Assembly (NCBI GenBank): GCA_963728195.1
Contig: CAVSIX010000007.1
Span: 62,001 to 126,000 of the forward strand
Origin: Sva-07 sp963728195
GTDB taxonomy: Bacteria > Actinomycetota > Acidimicrobiia > Acidimicrobiales > Ilumatobacteraceae
Direction: 5' to 3'
Length of the DNA: 64,000 nt
The translations under genes and the position numbers were made by a program. Shown here in pieces: positions 24,046-32,927 of this stretch; within the stretch, counting starts at the first letter, position 1, and each line of letters begins with the position of its first letter. A model generated the notes under the pieces. It searched no databases. It was not told where the DNA came from and saw only the letters and a program-made list of their open reading frames with translations.

Positions 24046-24963
24046 TCAGCGGACGAGTTCGCACCAGTGGGCGTAGCGCGGGTCCTTGCCGCGGATCGCC
24101 TCGTGGTACACCTCGGCGATCGCAGACGTCATCGGTCCGGGGCACGCGATGTTGCGGTCGTCGACCGAATTGATCGAGCTGACCTCGGCCGCGGTGCCAC
24201 ACACGAACGCTTCCTCGGCGATGTAGAGATCGCTCCTGGCGATGTTGTCGACGACGACCTCGTAGCCGAGGTCGCCGGCGATCGTCGACACCGAGTTCTG
24301 CGTGATGCCCTCGAGCGCACCCGCCGAGAGCGGTGGTGTCAGCAGCTTGCCGTGACGGGCGACGAAGATGTTCTCGCCGGTGCACTCGGCGACCAGGCCG
24401 TTCGGAGCGAGCATGATCGCCTCGTCGTAGCCGGCCTTGAGCGCTTCGACCTTGGCGAGCGACGAGTTGACGTAGTTGCCGGTCGTCTTCGACGCCGGCG
24501 GCATCGTGTTGTGGTCGTGGCGGGTCCACGACGAGATCTTCATCCGGACGCCCTTCTCGACGGCGTCGTCACCGAGATACGCGCCCCACGGCCAGCAGGC
24601 GATCGACACGTCGACGCTGCACGGCAGCGTGTTCAGGCCCATCTCGCCGTAGCCGAAGTAGGCGATCGGCCGGATGTAGCACGAGTCGAGCCCGGTCGAC
24701 ACCACCGTCTCCTTGGTGGCAGCGACGAGTTCGTCGACGGTGTACGGGATCTCCATCCCCATGATCTGCGCCGAGCTGAAGAGTCGCTCGATGTGGTCGG
24801 TGAGGCGGAACACGGCCGGGCCGTCGGCGGTCTCGTAGGCCCGGATGCCCTCGAACACGCCGGTGCCGTAGTGCAACGTGTGGGTCAGCACGTGCACCTG
24901 GGCCTTGTCCCAGTCGACGAGCTCGCCGTTCATCCAGATCTTCGGGGTCGGTGTGATGGGCAT
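24046..24963 (-). CDS. ilvE: Branched-chain amino acid aminotransferase
   Basis: 305 aa from the ATG at 24963. PLP-dependent fold IV enzyme making Val, Leu and Ile from their keto acids with glutamate. Landmarks: KIWMNGELVDWDKAQVHVLTH at the N-terminus, HYGTGVFEGIRAYET, the PLP-lysine region PPASKTTGNYVNSSLAKVEA, and the signature ECTGENIFVARHGKLLTPP with GALEGITQNSV. Length is normal. It follows leuB with a four-base gap, so both are probably on one message. This, with leuA, leuB, leuC, leuD and cimA elsewhere in the window, gives most of the Leu/Ile route. Confidence 0.95.
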   Translation of the reverse strand: MPITPTPKIWMNGELVDWDKAQVHVLTHTLHYGTGVFEGIRAYETADGPAVFRLTDHIERLFSSAQIMGMEIPYTVDELVAATKETVVSTGLDSCYIRPIAYFGYGEMGLNTLPCSVDVSIACWPWGAYLGDDAVEKGVRMKISSWTRHDHNTMPPASKTTGNYVNSSLAKVEALKAGYDEAIMLAPNGLVAECTGENIFVARHGKLLTPPLSAGALEGITQNSVSTIAGDLGYEVVVDNIARSDLYIAEEAFVCGTAAEVSSINSVDDRNIACPGPMTSAIAEVYHEAIRGKDPRYAHWCELVR

Positions 24964-24967
24964 CTGG

Positions 24968-25960
24968 TCAGTTTCCCACGCGGGCGGCGATGGCGTCACC
25001 GATGTCGGTGGTACTGCCGGTGACAGGATCGGCGCAGGCAGCACGGATGCGCTCCGCAGCGGCCCCCTCACCGAGGAAGTCGAGCATCAGCGCCGCACTC
25101 AGGATCGCTGCGGTCGGATTGGCCTTGTTCTGTCCCACGATGTCGGGCGCCGAGCCGTGCACCGGCTCGAACATCGAGGGTCCGGTCCGGGCGGGGTTGA
25201 GGTTGGCCGACGACGCCAGGCCGATGCCACCCGACACCGCGCCGCCGAGGTCGGTGAGGATGTCGCCGAAGAGGTTGTCGGTGACGATCACGTCGTAGCG
25301 GTGCGGGTCCTGCACGAAGAAGATGCAGGCGGCGTCGACGTGGTTGTAGGCGGTGCTGACGTCGGGGAACTCGGCGGCGACCTCGTTGAAGGTGCGCTCC
25401 CAGAGGCCACCGGAGAAGGTGAGCACGTTCGTCTTGTGGACGAGCGTCAGGTGCTTGCGCGGCCGCGAGTCGGCGAGCTCGAAGGCGTAGCGGACACACC
25501 GTTCGACGCCGAGGCGGGTGTTGACCGACCCCTGCGTCGCCACCTCGTTCGGCGTGCCGACCCGCAGCGCCCCACCCTCGCCGACGTACGGGCCTTCGGT
25601 GTTCTCGCGAATGACGACGAAGTCGTGCGGTTCGGCGGCGCCCGGTGCCGTGCCGAGGAACGGCCGCTGATTGATGTACAGGTCGAGGTCGAATCGCATC
25701 TTGAGCAGCAGGCCACGCTCGATCACCCCGGGAGGGACTTCGGGCGTGCCGACCGCACCGAGCAGGATGCAGTCGAAGGCTCGCAGCTCGTCGAGCGTCG
25801 AGTCCGACAGGATCTCGCCATCTCGCAGGTACCGCTGACCTCCGAGATCGAACTCGGTGGTGGCGATGTCGACACCGGCCGCACGGACCACCTTCACCGC
25901 CTCGGCCGTCACCTCCGGCCCGATTCCGTCCCCGCCGATCACTGCGATGTTGTGCGCCAT
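24968..25960 (-). CDS. leuB: 3-isopropylmalate dehydrogenase
   Basis: 330 aa. NAD-dependent oxidative decarboxylase of leucine synthesis. Family landmarks are IAVIGGDGIGPEVTAEA at the N-terminus, the substrate loop FVVIRENTEGPYVGEGGAL, the catalytic Lys in HKTNVLTFSGGLW, metal-ligand Asp residues in VTDNLFGDILTDLGGAV, and the dinucleotide site EPVHGSAPDIVGQNKANPTA. The short length and the RENTEG loop are those of the actinobacterial LeuB group, which is close to tartrate dehydrogenase. ilvE follows four bases downstream. Upstream lies the tail of the second secreted protein. Confidence 0.93.
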   Translation of the reverse strand: MAHNIAVIGGDGIGPEVTAEAVKVVRAAGVDIATTEFDLGGQRYLRDGEILSDSTLDELRAFDCILLGAVGTPEVPPGVIERGLLLKMRFDLDLYINQRPFLGTAPGAAEPHDFVVIRENTEGPYVGEGGALRVGTPNEVATQGSVNTRLGVERCVRYAFELADSRPRKHLTLVHKTNVLTFSGGLWERTFNEVAAEFPDVSTAYNHVDAACIFFVQDPHRYDVIVTDNLFGDILTDLGGAVSGGIGLASSANLNPARTGPSMFEPVHGSAPDIVGQNKANPTAAILSAALMLDFLGEGAAAERIRAACADPVTGSTTDIGDAIAARVGN

Positions 25961-25989
25961 AGGCGCACGATCCTAGGGAGTCCGCAGCG

Positions 25990-27749
25990 TCAGCCCCCAG
26001 GCGACGGTGGCCCGGGACCGACGGCCTCCTCCGTCGAGGTGGTCGCCGTCGAGGTGGTCGTCGTCGAGGTGGTCGTCGTCGACTCCGGGAGCGTGGTCGC
26101 CGTGGTGGTGTCGTCGTGGTCGCCGTGGTGGTGGTCGTGGTCGCCGATGGCGGCGGAGTGGTCGTGGTGGGGATCGTCGTGGACGTGGTGGTCGTCGATG
26201 GCGGCGTGGTGGTCGTCGAAGGCGGCGTGGTCGGACTCGTCGTCGGTGGCACCGGCACCCAGGGCATCGAGAACGCGACCGGTCGGTATCGCGAGGGAGT
26301 CGACCATGCGTCGCGCAACATGTCGCGGGCATTGTTCGACACCGTGACGACCACGTCTCCGTCCGCACTGCGCTGCGGCAGGAGGTGCGCATGGTAGGTG
26401 TTCATCAGCGGGTCGGAGCCCCGCGGCTCGAGCGGATGCGCGGCCACGGTGGTCCACGGTCCCCACGGGTCGGTGGCCACGTCCAGCGTGAACTCGCCAC
26501 CCCAGTAGCCGTCGACCGCCGTCGCTGCCACCCACTGACCGCCGAGCCAACGGGGCTGCATCGGGAACTCGGCCCAGTGGCGGGCGAGGAAGGGTTCCGA
26601 TGTCGCGGGATCAGCGCTCCATCCATCCGTCGACCAGTACTGAGGAGGATCGAGCAGCCGTCCACGTGGGACCCGTGCGAGGAACATCTCGGTGCCGTTG
26701 TGGGGACCGTTCCAGTAGCCACCGTGACGCGCGAGATTCTGTTCGAAGGTGTTGCCGAACAGGTAGGTGTGCGTCGAATCGCTGGCGACGCCGTAGCCGT
26801 AGATCGGTGTCACACCGGCGTTGACCGCAGGTCGGAAGTCGAGCCGGGCCATCGTCGACGGGTCGTACGTGGCGAGGTGGGTGGCGACGGGGTGCCAGCC
26901 GAGCCCGTCGGGGGCGATCGGATCGACCGGGTCCTTCGTCATCTCCACCCAGAACACCCGCAGCACGCCGTCGTGCAGCTCACCGCCCATCGGCCAGAAC
27001 CAGCGGGTGAGCGTGGCGGTGCCGTCGCCCGGCTCGAACGGCTCGGGCCGCTCCGGGGAACCTCGGTGGAGCAGCCGGAAACAGTTGCCGTCCTGCACGA
27101 GAGCTGCGTTGTGCACGAAACTGGAGCGGTCGAGCGTGGCGGCAGTGCCGGACTGGTCGATGAACGTGTCCTGGAACAACCACAGCCGGCGGTCGCCGCC
27201 GAGGTCGTACACGTGTTGGTAGTCCCATCCGAGTACGGGCCCGACGCGCTCGGCGAGGAAGGCGTCGAGTCCGGCCGCCGATGCGTCGCGAGCACATCCG
27301 ACGTCGGTCGAGAGGTGTCCCCCGGCGGTGACGGTCCGACTGGCCGCCCACGGCGGCGGTGGTGCGTCGGGAGGCGGCGGGGGTGGCTCGAGCGGCACCG
27401 GACGCGCGACCACGGCAGGAGCCCCCGGGTCCTGGGGCGCGGCGGTGGCGACCGGCGCCGTCGTCGTCGACACCGCTGAGGTCGAGCTGTCGTCCGGGTC
27501 GTCGTCCAGACGAGGAAACACCGTCTCGGATGCGGTGGAAGTGGGGCCGACGGACGGCTCGGTCACCGCAAGATCGATCGACACCTCGGTGCGTCGGTCG
27601 GTCGTCGTGGCGGCATCCTCTGGAAGCGACGTCGCGTCGTCGCGTCCTGACACCACGATCAGCGCGATCAGTCCGCCGACGCAGACGGCGACGGCGACGG
27701 CGAGACGCCGCCAGCGTCTCGGTGAAGGGACCGCAGCAACCGGTTCCAT
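25990..27749 (-). CDS. Membrane-anchored or secreted protein with DUF4185-like domain and Thr-rich tail
   Basis: Starts at 27749 with a basic N-terminus and one hydrophobic segment (residues 16-35), then a Thr/Pro linker (about 60-130), then a domain paralogous to 17521-18687: QHVYDLGGDRRLWLFQDTF, HNAALVQDGNCFRLL, TRWFWPMGGEL, YWSTDGWSADPATSEPFL. The C-terminus is a run of Thr codons. As written the frame leaves this run into Arg-rich nonsense that would overlap leuB down to 25068. One missing base near 26105 restores TATTLPES.TTTTS and a stop at 25990, just before leuB. I give that corrected end. Likely a surface protein; catalytic role unknown. Confidence 0.65.
26040..26250. repeat. Thr-codon simple-sequence tract
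   Basis: About 200 bases made largely of gtc/gtg trinucleotides (plus strand), coding the Thr-rich tail of the secreted protein on the minus strand. Such tracts slip readily in replication and in sequencing; the frame break near 26105 lies within it. Confidence 0.8.
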
Positions 27750-27834
27750 CGCAGTGACCCTACGTCACGTTCCGCCCGGGCCCCGTCGCAAGGCGGTCGG
27801 TCGCCCACCTGGCGGCCGGTATCCTTCGGTCACC

Positions 27835-28284
27835 ATGGCAGCAGTGCAGTTGTCCGCGTCGGCCTACGAACGTCTGAAGGCCGAGTTCGACGATCTCACC
27901 ACTCGCGGTCGCATCGAGGTCGCCAACAAGATCGAACGGGCCCGCGAGGAAGGCGATCTCAAGGAGAACGCCGGCTACCACGCTGCGAAGGACGAACAGG
28001 GCCACATGGAAGGCCGCATCCGACAGCTCGAACATCTTCTCGAGAACGCCGAGATCATCGACGGCTCGTCGGTGTACACCGTCGTCTACGAAGGCGACGA
28101 CGAGGACGACGCCGAGCGCTACCTGATCGGCAACATGGAGGAGCAGGTCGAGGGCGCCGACGTGATCAGTCCCTCGTCGCCGCTCGGACAGGCACTCGAC
28201 GGCGCCGAGGCCGGTGCGACCATCACCTACGAGGCGCCCAACGGCGCACTCACCGTGACGGTGCTGCGTGTCGAACAGCTCTGA
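27835..28284 (+). CDS. greA: Transcription elongation factor GreA
   Basis: 149 aa from the ATG at 27835. The N-terminal coiled coil (1-75) carries LKAEFDDLTTRGRIEVANKI and the acidic tip EEGDLKENAGYHAAKDEQ, whose carboxylates reach the RNA polymerase active site and trigger cleavage of backtracked RNA. The C-terminal FKBP-like half ends GATITYEAPNGALTVTVLRVEQL. TATCCT about nine bases before the ATG suggests a leaderless message. The next gene overlaps its end. Confidence 0.96.
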   Translation: MAAVQLSASAYERLKAEFDDLTTRGRIEVANKIERAREEGDLKENAGYHAAKDEQGHMEGRIRQLEHLLENAEIIDGSSVYTVVYEGDDEDDAERYLIGNMEEQVEGADVISPSSPLGQALDGAEAGATITYEAPNGALTVTVLRVEQL

Positions 28285-29161
28285 GGCCGCCGTCCCCGCC
28301 GACACCGGCACCCACGAACTCGCCATCTTCTCACCAGTGCTGCCTCCGGCGCGCTTCGTCGAGCTTCCCGATCGCGGGACCGTCATGGTTCGCGACTTCG
28401 GAGCGGGCGCCGACGCCCCGACCGTCGTGCTGCTGCACGGCTGGACGGCGACGGCCGATCTCAACTGGTTCCGCTGCTACGGCGCCCTCGGCGAGCACTA
28501 CCGCGTGATCGCATTCGACCACCGAGGCCACGGAACCGGTCTGCGGTCGAAGAAGCCGTTCCGTCTCGAGGACTGCGCCGACGATGCGGTCGACGTGGCA
28601 GCAGCACTCGGTGTCGATCGCTTCGTGCCGGTCGGCTATTCGATGGGTGGCCCGATCGCCCAGCTCGTCTGGCGTCGCCACCCCGAGCGGGCGATCGGCA
28701 TGGTGCTGTGCGCCACGGCGCCCTACTTCGCCGGCCGCCGCGAGAAGCGGCTCGGCATGGTCGGACTCACCGGCTTGGCGGCGGTCGCCCGGGTGACGCC
28801 CGAGCAGACCAAGACCTGGCTGGTCGAACAGCTCTACCTGCAGCGCCGGACGCAGAAATGGGAACCGTGGGCGATGCGTGAGACCGCCGACCACGACTGG
28901 CGAGCGGTGCTCGAAGCCGGCAAGGCGATCGGCCGGTTCTCCTCCACCGAGTGGCTCGGTGAGGTCGACGTGCCGTCGTCGTCCGTGCTCACCATGCGAG
29001 ATCAGGTCGTCCCGCTGCGCCGCCAGGTGAAGCTGTTCGAGCAGATTCGCGACGCAGAGGCGTTCCGTGTCGACGGCATGCACGACGCCGTGGTCGCGAA
29101 CGCCGATCGATTCGTACCCACACTGATCCGCGCGATCGACTCGGTGCTACGACGCGCATGA
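28268..29161 (+). CDS. Alpha/beta-hydrolase
   Basis: 297 aa from a GTG at 28268, inside the end of greA. The oxyanion/N-terminal motif VVLLHGWTATADLNWF (about 55-70), the catalytic strand AFDHRGHG, and the nucleophile elbow VGYSMGGPIAQ with Ser near 124 are all clear. The catalytic His is probably in VDGMHDAVVAN near the C-terminus. Substrate cannot be told. Its stop overlaps the next gene by four bases, so it is coupled to the ABC1 kinase-like protein. Confidence 0.88.
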   Translation: MSNSSEAAVPADTGTHELAIFSPVLPPARFVELPDRGTVMVRDFGAGADAPTVVLLHGWTATADLNWFRCYGALGEHYRVIAFDHRGHGTGLRSKKPFRLEDCADDAVDVAAALGVDRFVPVGYSMGGPIAQLVWRRHPERAIGMVLCATAPYFAGRREKRLGMVGLTGLAAVARVTPEQTKTWLVEQLYLQRRTQKWEPWAMRETADHDWRAVLEAGKAIGRFSSTEWLGEVDVPSSSVLTMRDQVVPLRRQVKLFEQIRDAEAFRVDGMHDAVVANADRFVPTLIRAIDSVLRRA

Positions 29162-30630
29162 GGGCGCGCACGGTCGTCGCGATCGCACTGGCGGCAGGGG
29201 CCGTCGCCGCCGGCACGATCGCGTTGCGACGACGTGGCAGCACGTCGGACGGTGCGGCACGGCGGATGCACCGCTCGCGTCTGCGGCGCAACGGGCAACT
29301 CGCCCGGATGGGCGCCCGGGTCGGCACCACGTACGCCACCACAGCTGCACGCAAGACGTTCGCCTCGGCGGAGCGTCGCGACGAGCTCGACCGGCACCGC
29401 GAGCTGCGGTCGGCACAGCAGGTCGCCGAGGAACTCGGTCACATGAAGGGCGCGCTGATGAAGCTCGGTCAGATGGCGAGCTATCTCGACGACGGCCTGC
29501 CCGAACCGCTTCGGCTCGCACTGTCGCAGCTGCAGTCCGATGCCCCGCCGATGTCGGTCGACCTCGCGTTGGAGACGGTCGAGCGCGAGTTCGGCCGGCC
29601 GGTCGGCGAGGTGTTCGCCGAGTTCGATCCCGATCCGATCGCCGCTGCATCGATCGGCCAGGTGCACCGAGCGCTGTTGCGCGACCCGGTGACGGGCGCC
29701 GAGCGCGCCGTGGCCGTGAAGGTCCAGTACCCGGGCGTGGGCGAGGCGATCGTGGCCGACCTCAAGAACGCCGACCTGCTCGGAGCCGTACTGCGCCAGG
29801 GATTCGGCGGACTCGATCCCGCGGAGATGGTCGACGAGATCAAGCTGCGGATCGCCGAGGAGGTCGACTACGAACTCGAAGCGCGCAACCAGCAGGCATT
29901 CGCCGACTACTACCGAGGTCATCCGTTCATCCGGATCCCCGACGTCGTGCCCGAATTCTCGACCAGGCACGTGCTCACGACCGAACTGGCCGAGGGCTTC
30001 GGCTGGAAGGAACTGATGAACCGCCCACAGGCCGAGCGCGATCGCGTCGGTGAGGTGATCTTCCGGTTCGTGTTCCGCAGCCTGTACCGGATGGGGGCCT
30101 TCAACGGCGACCCGCATCCGGGCAATTACCTGTTCCACGACGACGGCACCGTCACGTTCCTCGACTTCGGACTGGTCAAGCACTTCAGCGCCCAGGAGAT
30201 GGACACGTTCGGCTCGATGGTCAAGGCGGCCGCCGTCGACCACGATCACGCCGAGTTCCGCCGCATCGTCGAGTGCGCCGGGATGCTCGAGCCGGATGCG
30301 CCGGTGTCGACGGAGGCGGTCGGCGAGTACTTCTCGCGCTTCTACGACACCGTGCGCACCGATGCGGACATGACGTGGACGCGCGACTACGCGAACTCGA
30401 TCGTCCGGCACACGTTCGACCGATCGAGTCCGATCAGCCAGTACGCGACCGTGCCCCGTGCGTTCGTCTTCATCCAGCGCATCAATCTCGGCCTGTACGC
30501 CCTGCTCGGCGAACTCAACGCGAGCGGCAACTACCGGCGCATCGCCTCCGAGCTCTGGCCGTTCGTCAGCGGACCGCCCTCGACCGAGCTGGGTCGCGCA
30601 GAAGCGGCCTGGATCGCGTCACGGTCCTGA
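29158..30630 (+). CDS. ABC1/UbiB-family atypical kinase
   Basis: 490 aa. The N-terminus has one hydrophobic segment (5-22), then the family core: ALMKLGQMASYLDDGLPE (KxGQ motif), AAASIGQVHRALL (Ala-rich loop replacing the Gly loop), the ATP-binding Lys in VAVKVQYPG, FNGDPHPGNYLF and FLDFGLVKHF (catalytic loop and DFG). ABC1/UbiB proteins support quinone synthesis or lipid transport at membranes, by ATP hydrolysis rather than classical phosphorylation. The ATG overlaps the hydrolase stop by four bases (ATGA). Complete; the specific substrate is unknown. Confidence 0.92.
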   Translation: MRARTVVAIALAAGAVAAGTIALRRRGSTSDGAARRMHRSRLRRNGQLARMGARVGTTYATTAARKTFASAERRDELDRHRELRSAQQVAEELGHMKGALMKLGQMASYLDDGLPEPLRLALSQLQSDAPPMSVDLALETVEREFGRPVGEVFAEFDPDPIAAASIGQVHRALLRDPVTGAERAVAVKVQYPGVGEAIVADLKNADLLGAVLRQGFGGLDPAEMVDEIKLRIAEEVDYELEARNQQAFADYYRGHPFIRIPDVVPEFSTRHVLTTELAEGFGWKELMNRPQAERDRVGEVIFRFVFRSLYRMGAFNGDPHPGNYLFHDDGTVTFLDFGLVKHFSAQEMDTFGSMVKAAAVDHDHAEFRRIVECAGMLEPDAPVSTEAVGEYFSRFYDTVRTDADMTWTRDYANSIVRHTFDRSSPISQYATVPRAFVFIQRINLGLYALLGELNASGNYRRIASELWPFVSGPPSTELGRAEAAWIASRS

Positions 30631-30759
30631 GCGCCACTCTCCGCACTCCCCGCACGGCGGGCGGCGGTGGGCGGCTCGAGCTGCCGTCTCAGTTCTGAGT
30701 TCGGTGAGAGCATCGCGGTTGACGTGGCCGGGTGAGACTTCGCAAGTAGCGTCGTCTCA

Positions 30760-31704
30760 ATGCGCCGGACCCTCCCCCTGCTCGTGACCGCCACCCTGCT
30801 GTTTGCTGCGTGCTCGAGCGACGACGACAACGCCACCGACACCTCGACCGCCTCCACCCAGGAGACGACGGCGCCCGACGGCTCGTCGGTCGATCAGCCG
30901 ACCGACACATCCGATGCCGACCCGGTGACGCCGTCGACCAATCCGGACAAGCCGGAGGTCGAGGTGCCCGACGAGATCCCCACCGAGCTCCAGGTCACCG
31001 TCCTCGAGGAGGGTACGGGACCCGAAGCCGAGGCCGGCGACACCGTGGTCGTCGACTACGTCGGTGTACGCAGCCGTGACGGTGTCGAGTTCGACAACAG
31101 CTACGACCGCTTCGAGCCGTTTTCGGTGGTCCTCGGCCAAGGTGGCGTGATCGCCGGCTGGGACCAGGGCCTCGTCGGCGCCCAGACCGGTGACCGCATC
31201 CGCCTCGACATCCCGAGCGACCTCGCCTACGGCGCCGAGGCTCGCGGCGACATCATCGGCGAGAACGAGGCGCTGACGTTCCTGATCGACGTCCGAGCGG
31301 TGATCCAGCCGCCGGATGCAGCCGACGCACCGACCGAGCCGGGGGTGCCTGCCTCCGAAGGCGCCACCGAGACCACCTACGTCGACCTCGTCGTGGGCGA
31401 CGGCGCCGAACTGCAGGCCGGCCAGACGGCGGTCATCAACTACGTGTTGTTCCGCGGCGACAACCAGGTCCTGCTCGAGAGCAGCTGGGAGACCGGAGCG
31501 GTCCCCGTGCCGACCGCCGAGGGTGGATTCCCGGGCTTCGTCAACGGACTGCCGGGGATGAAGGTGGGCGGTCGCCGTGCCATCGTCATCCCGCCCGAAG
31601 ACGCATTCGGCCCCGACGGCAACCCACAGCTCGGCTTGCCCGCCGGGACCGACATGGTGATCGTCGTCGACCTGCTCGGCGTGTACGGCCAGCCCACCGG
31701 CTGA
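30760..31704 (+). CDS. Lipoprotein with two FKBP-type peptidyl-prolyl isomerase domains
   Basis: 314 aa. The signal peptide ends in a lipobox, LLFAACSS, so the mature protein is anchored by Cys 18. A Thr/Asp-rich linker (20-75) leads to a first FKBP domain (about 80-185) with GDTVVVDYVGVRSRDGVEFD, VIAGWDQGLVGAQTGDR and IPSDLAYG. A second, more divergent FKBP-like domain (about 205-312) has PGFVNGLPGMKVGGRRAIVI and IPPEDAFG. It probably helps fold proteins outside the membrane. The upstream gap of 129 bases holds its promoter; I could not single out a convincing -10. Confidence 0.92.
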   Translation: MRRTLPLLVTATLLFAACSSDDDNATDTSTASTQETTAPDGSSVDQPTDTSDADPVTPSTNPDKPEVEVPDEIPTELQVTVLEEGTGPEAEAGDTVVVDYVGVRSRDGVEFDNSYDRFEPFSVVLGQGGVIAGWDQGLVGAQTGDRIRLDIPSDLAYGAEARGDIIGENEALTFLIDVRAVIQPPDAADAPTEPGVPASEGATETTYVDLVVGDGAELQAGQTAVINYVLFRGDNQVLLESSWETGAVPVPTAEGGFPGFVNGLPGMKVGGRRAIVIPPEDAFGPDGNPQLGLPAGTDMVIVVDLLGVYGQPTG

Positions 31705-31749
31705 CGCCGAACGCCCACCACGGCCGGTCCGAGCGCACGGTCCGGTCAG

Positions 31750-32802
31750 TCAGTCGGGCACCCAACCGCTCGGCTGGCGATACTGCTCACCGGTCTTGCA
31801 GCCGCCGAGCTGGCGCAGCAACGGATATGCAGTGACTGCGCCACCGCCGTTCGGGTGCACTTCGAAGTGCAGGTGCGGGAACGCCGAATTGCCGGTGTTG
31901 CCCATGAACCCGATGATCTGGCCGGCCTCGACCCGAGAACCGACCGACAGCCCCGGCGCGAAATCGGCGAGGTGCGCGTAGAAATAGTACGTACCGCTGC
32001 CGTCGTCGGCGGTCAGCCACCAGGCGTTGCCCGCTCGCAGACCGGGCTGGTCCCACGCACGACGCGTGAGCGTGCCGTCGACGACGGCGTACACATAGCT
32101 GCGCATCTCGGCGAACAGATCGGTGCCTTCGTGGCGACGTCCGGCGCCGCGGGGATCACCCCAGTCGTCGCTGAACCAGCACGGGCCCCGCATCGGCAGC
32201 GCCGCAATCGCCCAGGACCATGCCGACGCCGCCGACCGCGACGAGTTGGCTGACGACGAGTTGCCCGATGTCGAGCGTGACGCTCCCGGCGGGAGGCACA
32301 CCGCCTCGCCCGGATGGATCGTGCGCTCGGCCGAGCTGACGTTCGTCTCCAGCAACTTCGACATCGACACGCCGGCCCGGGATGCGATGTCCCACCAGGT
32401 GTCGCCGGACCTCACCGTGTAGGTCGGCGCATTCGACGGCGAACACGACGACGACGGGGTCGCTCCGACCGGCAGACAGACGACGTCGCCCGGGTGGATC
32501 ACGCGTTCGGGTGCGGCGTCGTTCGTCTGCAACAACGATCGGATGGACACACCGGCGCTTTCGGCGATGCCGAACCAGGTGTCGCCGTCTGCGACGAGGT
32601 GGCTGGCGAGCCCCGACGCCGCACAGCTCGAGGTGGTCTGCGCATCCGGCGCCGCTGCGGCGACGGACGACATCGCCATCGCCGACGCCGTGGCCAGTCC
32701 GGCGAGCACGACCCGGACGAACGACGACGCAGGGCGCCGAGCACCGGGCGGGCCGGCGGTGGCAGTCCTCGATCCGATCGAGGTCGGTTGGACGGCTGAC
32801 AT
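31750..32802 (-). CDS. Secreted M23-family peptidase with two LysM domains
   Basis: 350 aa from the ATG at 32802 (GAGGAG upstream). Long signal sequence ending near AAAAPDAQ. Two LysM modules follow: SHLVADGDTWFGIAESAGVS with a VICLPVG-type end, and TYTVRSGDTWWDIASRAGVS with AVCLPPG. The C-terminal domain (about 225-345) is of the M23 lysostaphin type: HEGTDLFAEMRSYVYAV supplies the first zinc His/Asp and FPHLHFEVHPNGG the HxH motif. It probably cleaves or remodels peptidoglycan at the cell surface. Convergent with the FKBP gene. Confidence 0.92.
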   Translation of the reverse strand: MSAVQPTSIGSRTATAGPPGARRPASSFVRVVLAGLATASAMAMSSVAAAAPDAQTTSSCAASGLASHLVADGDTWFGIAESAGVSIRSLLQTNDAAPERVIHPGDVVCLPVGATPSSSCSPSNAPTYTVRSGDTWWDIASRAGVSMSKLLETNVSSAERTIHPGEAVCLPPGASRSTSGNSSSANSSRSAASAWSWAIAALPMRGPCWFSDDWGDPRGAGRRHEGTDLFAEMRSYVYAVVDGTLTRRAWDQPGLRAGNAWWLTADDGSGTYYFYAHLADFAPGLSVGSRVEAGQIIGFMGNTGNSAFPHLHFEVHPNGGGAVTAYPLLRQLGGCKTGEQYRQPSGWVPD

Positions 32803-32927
32803 GTGGAGCTCCTCACTCCGCCCACGGCGCAACCTAGCGCGGGGTTGCGCTCGCTCGCATCTCGGCGCCGGTGGACCGAGCGGACAGCGTGGTCCACGCA
32901 GACCCGGGCTCGGGGACCCTCGGTCGG

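Noticed and set aside
25068..25989. C-terminal continuation of the secreted protein to 25068
   Set aside because: It would be Arg-rich nonsense overlapping more than 890 bases of leuB in another frame. One base restored in the Thr tract gives a natural end at 25990.
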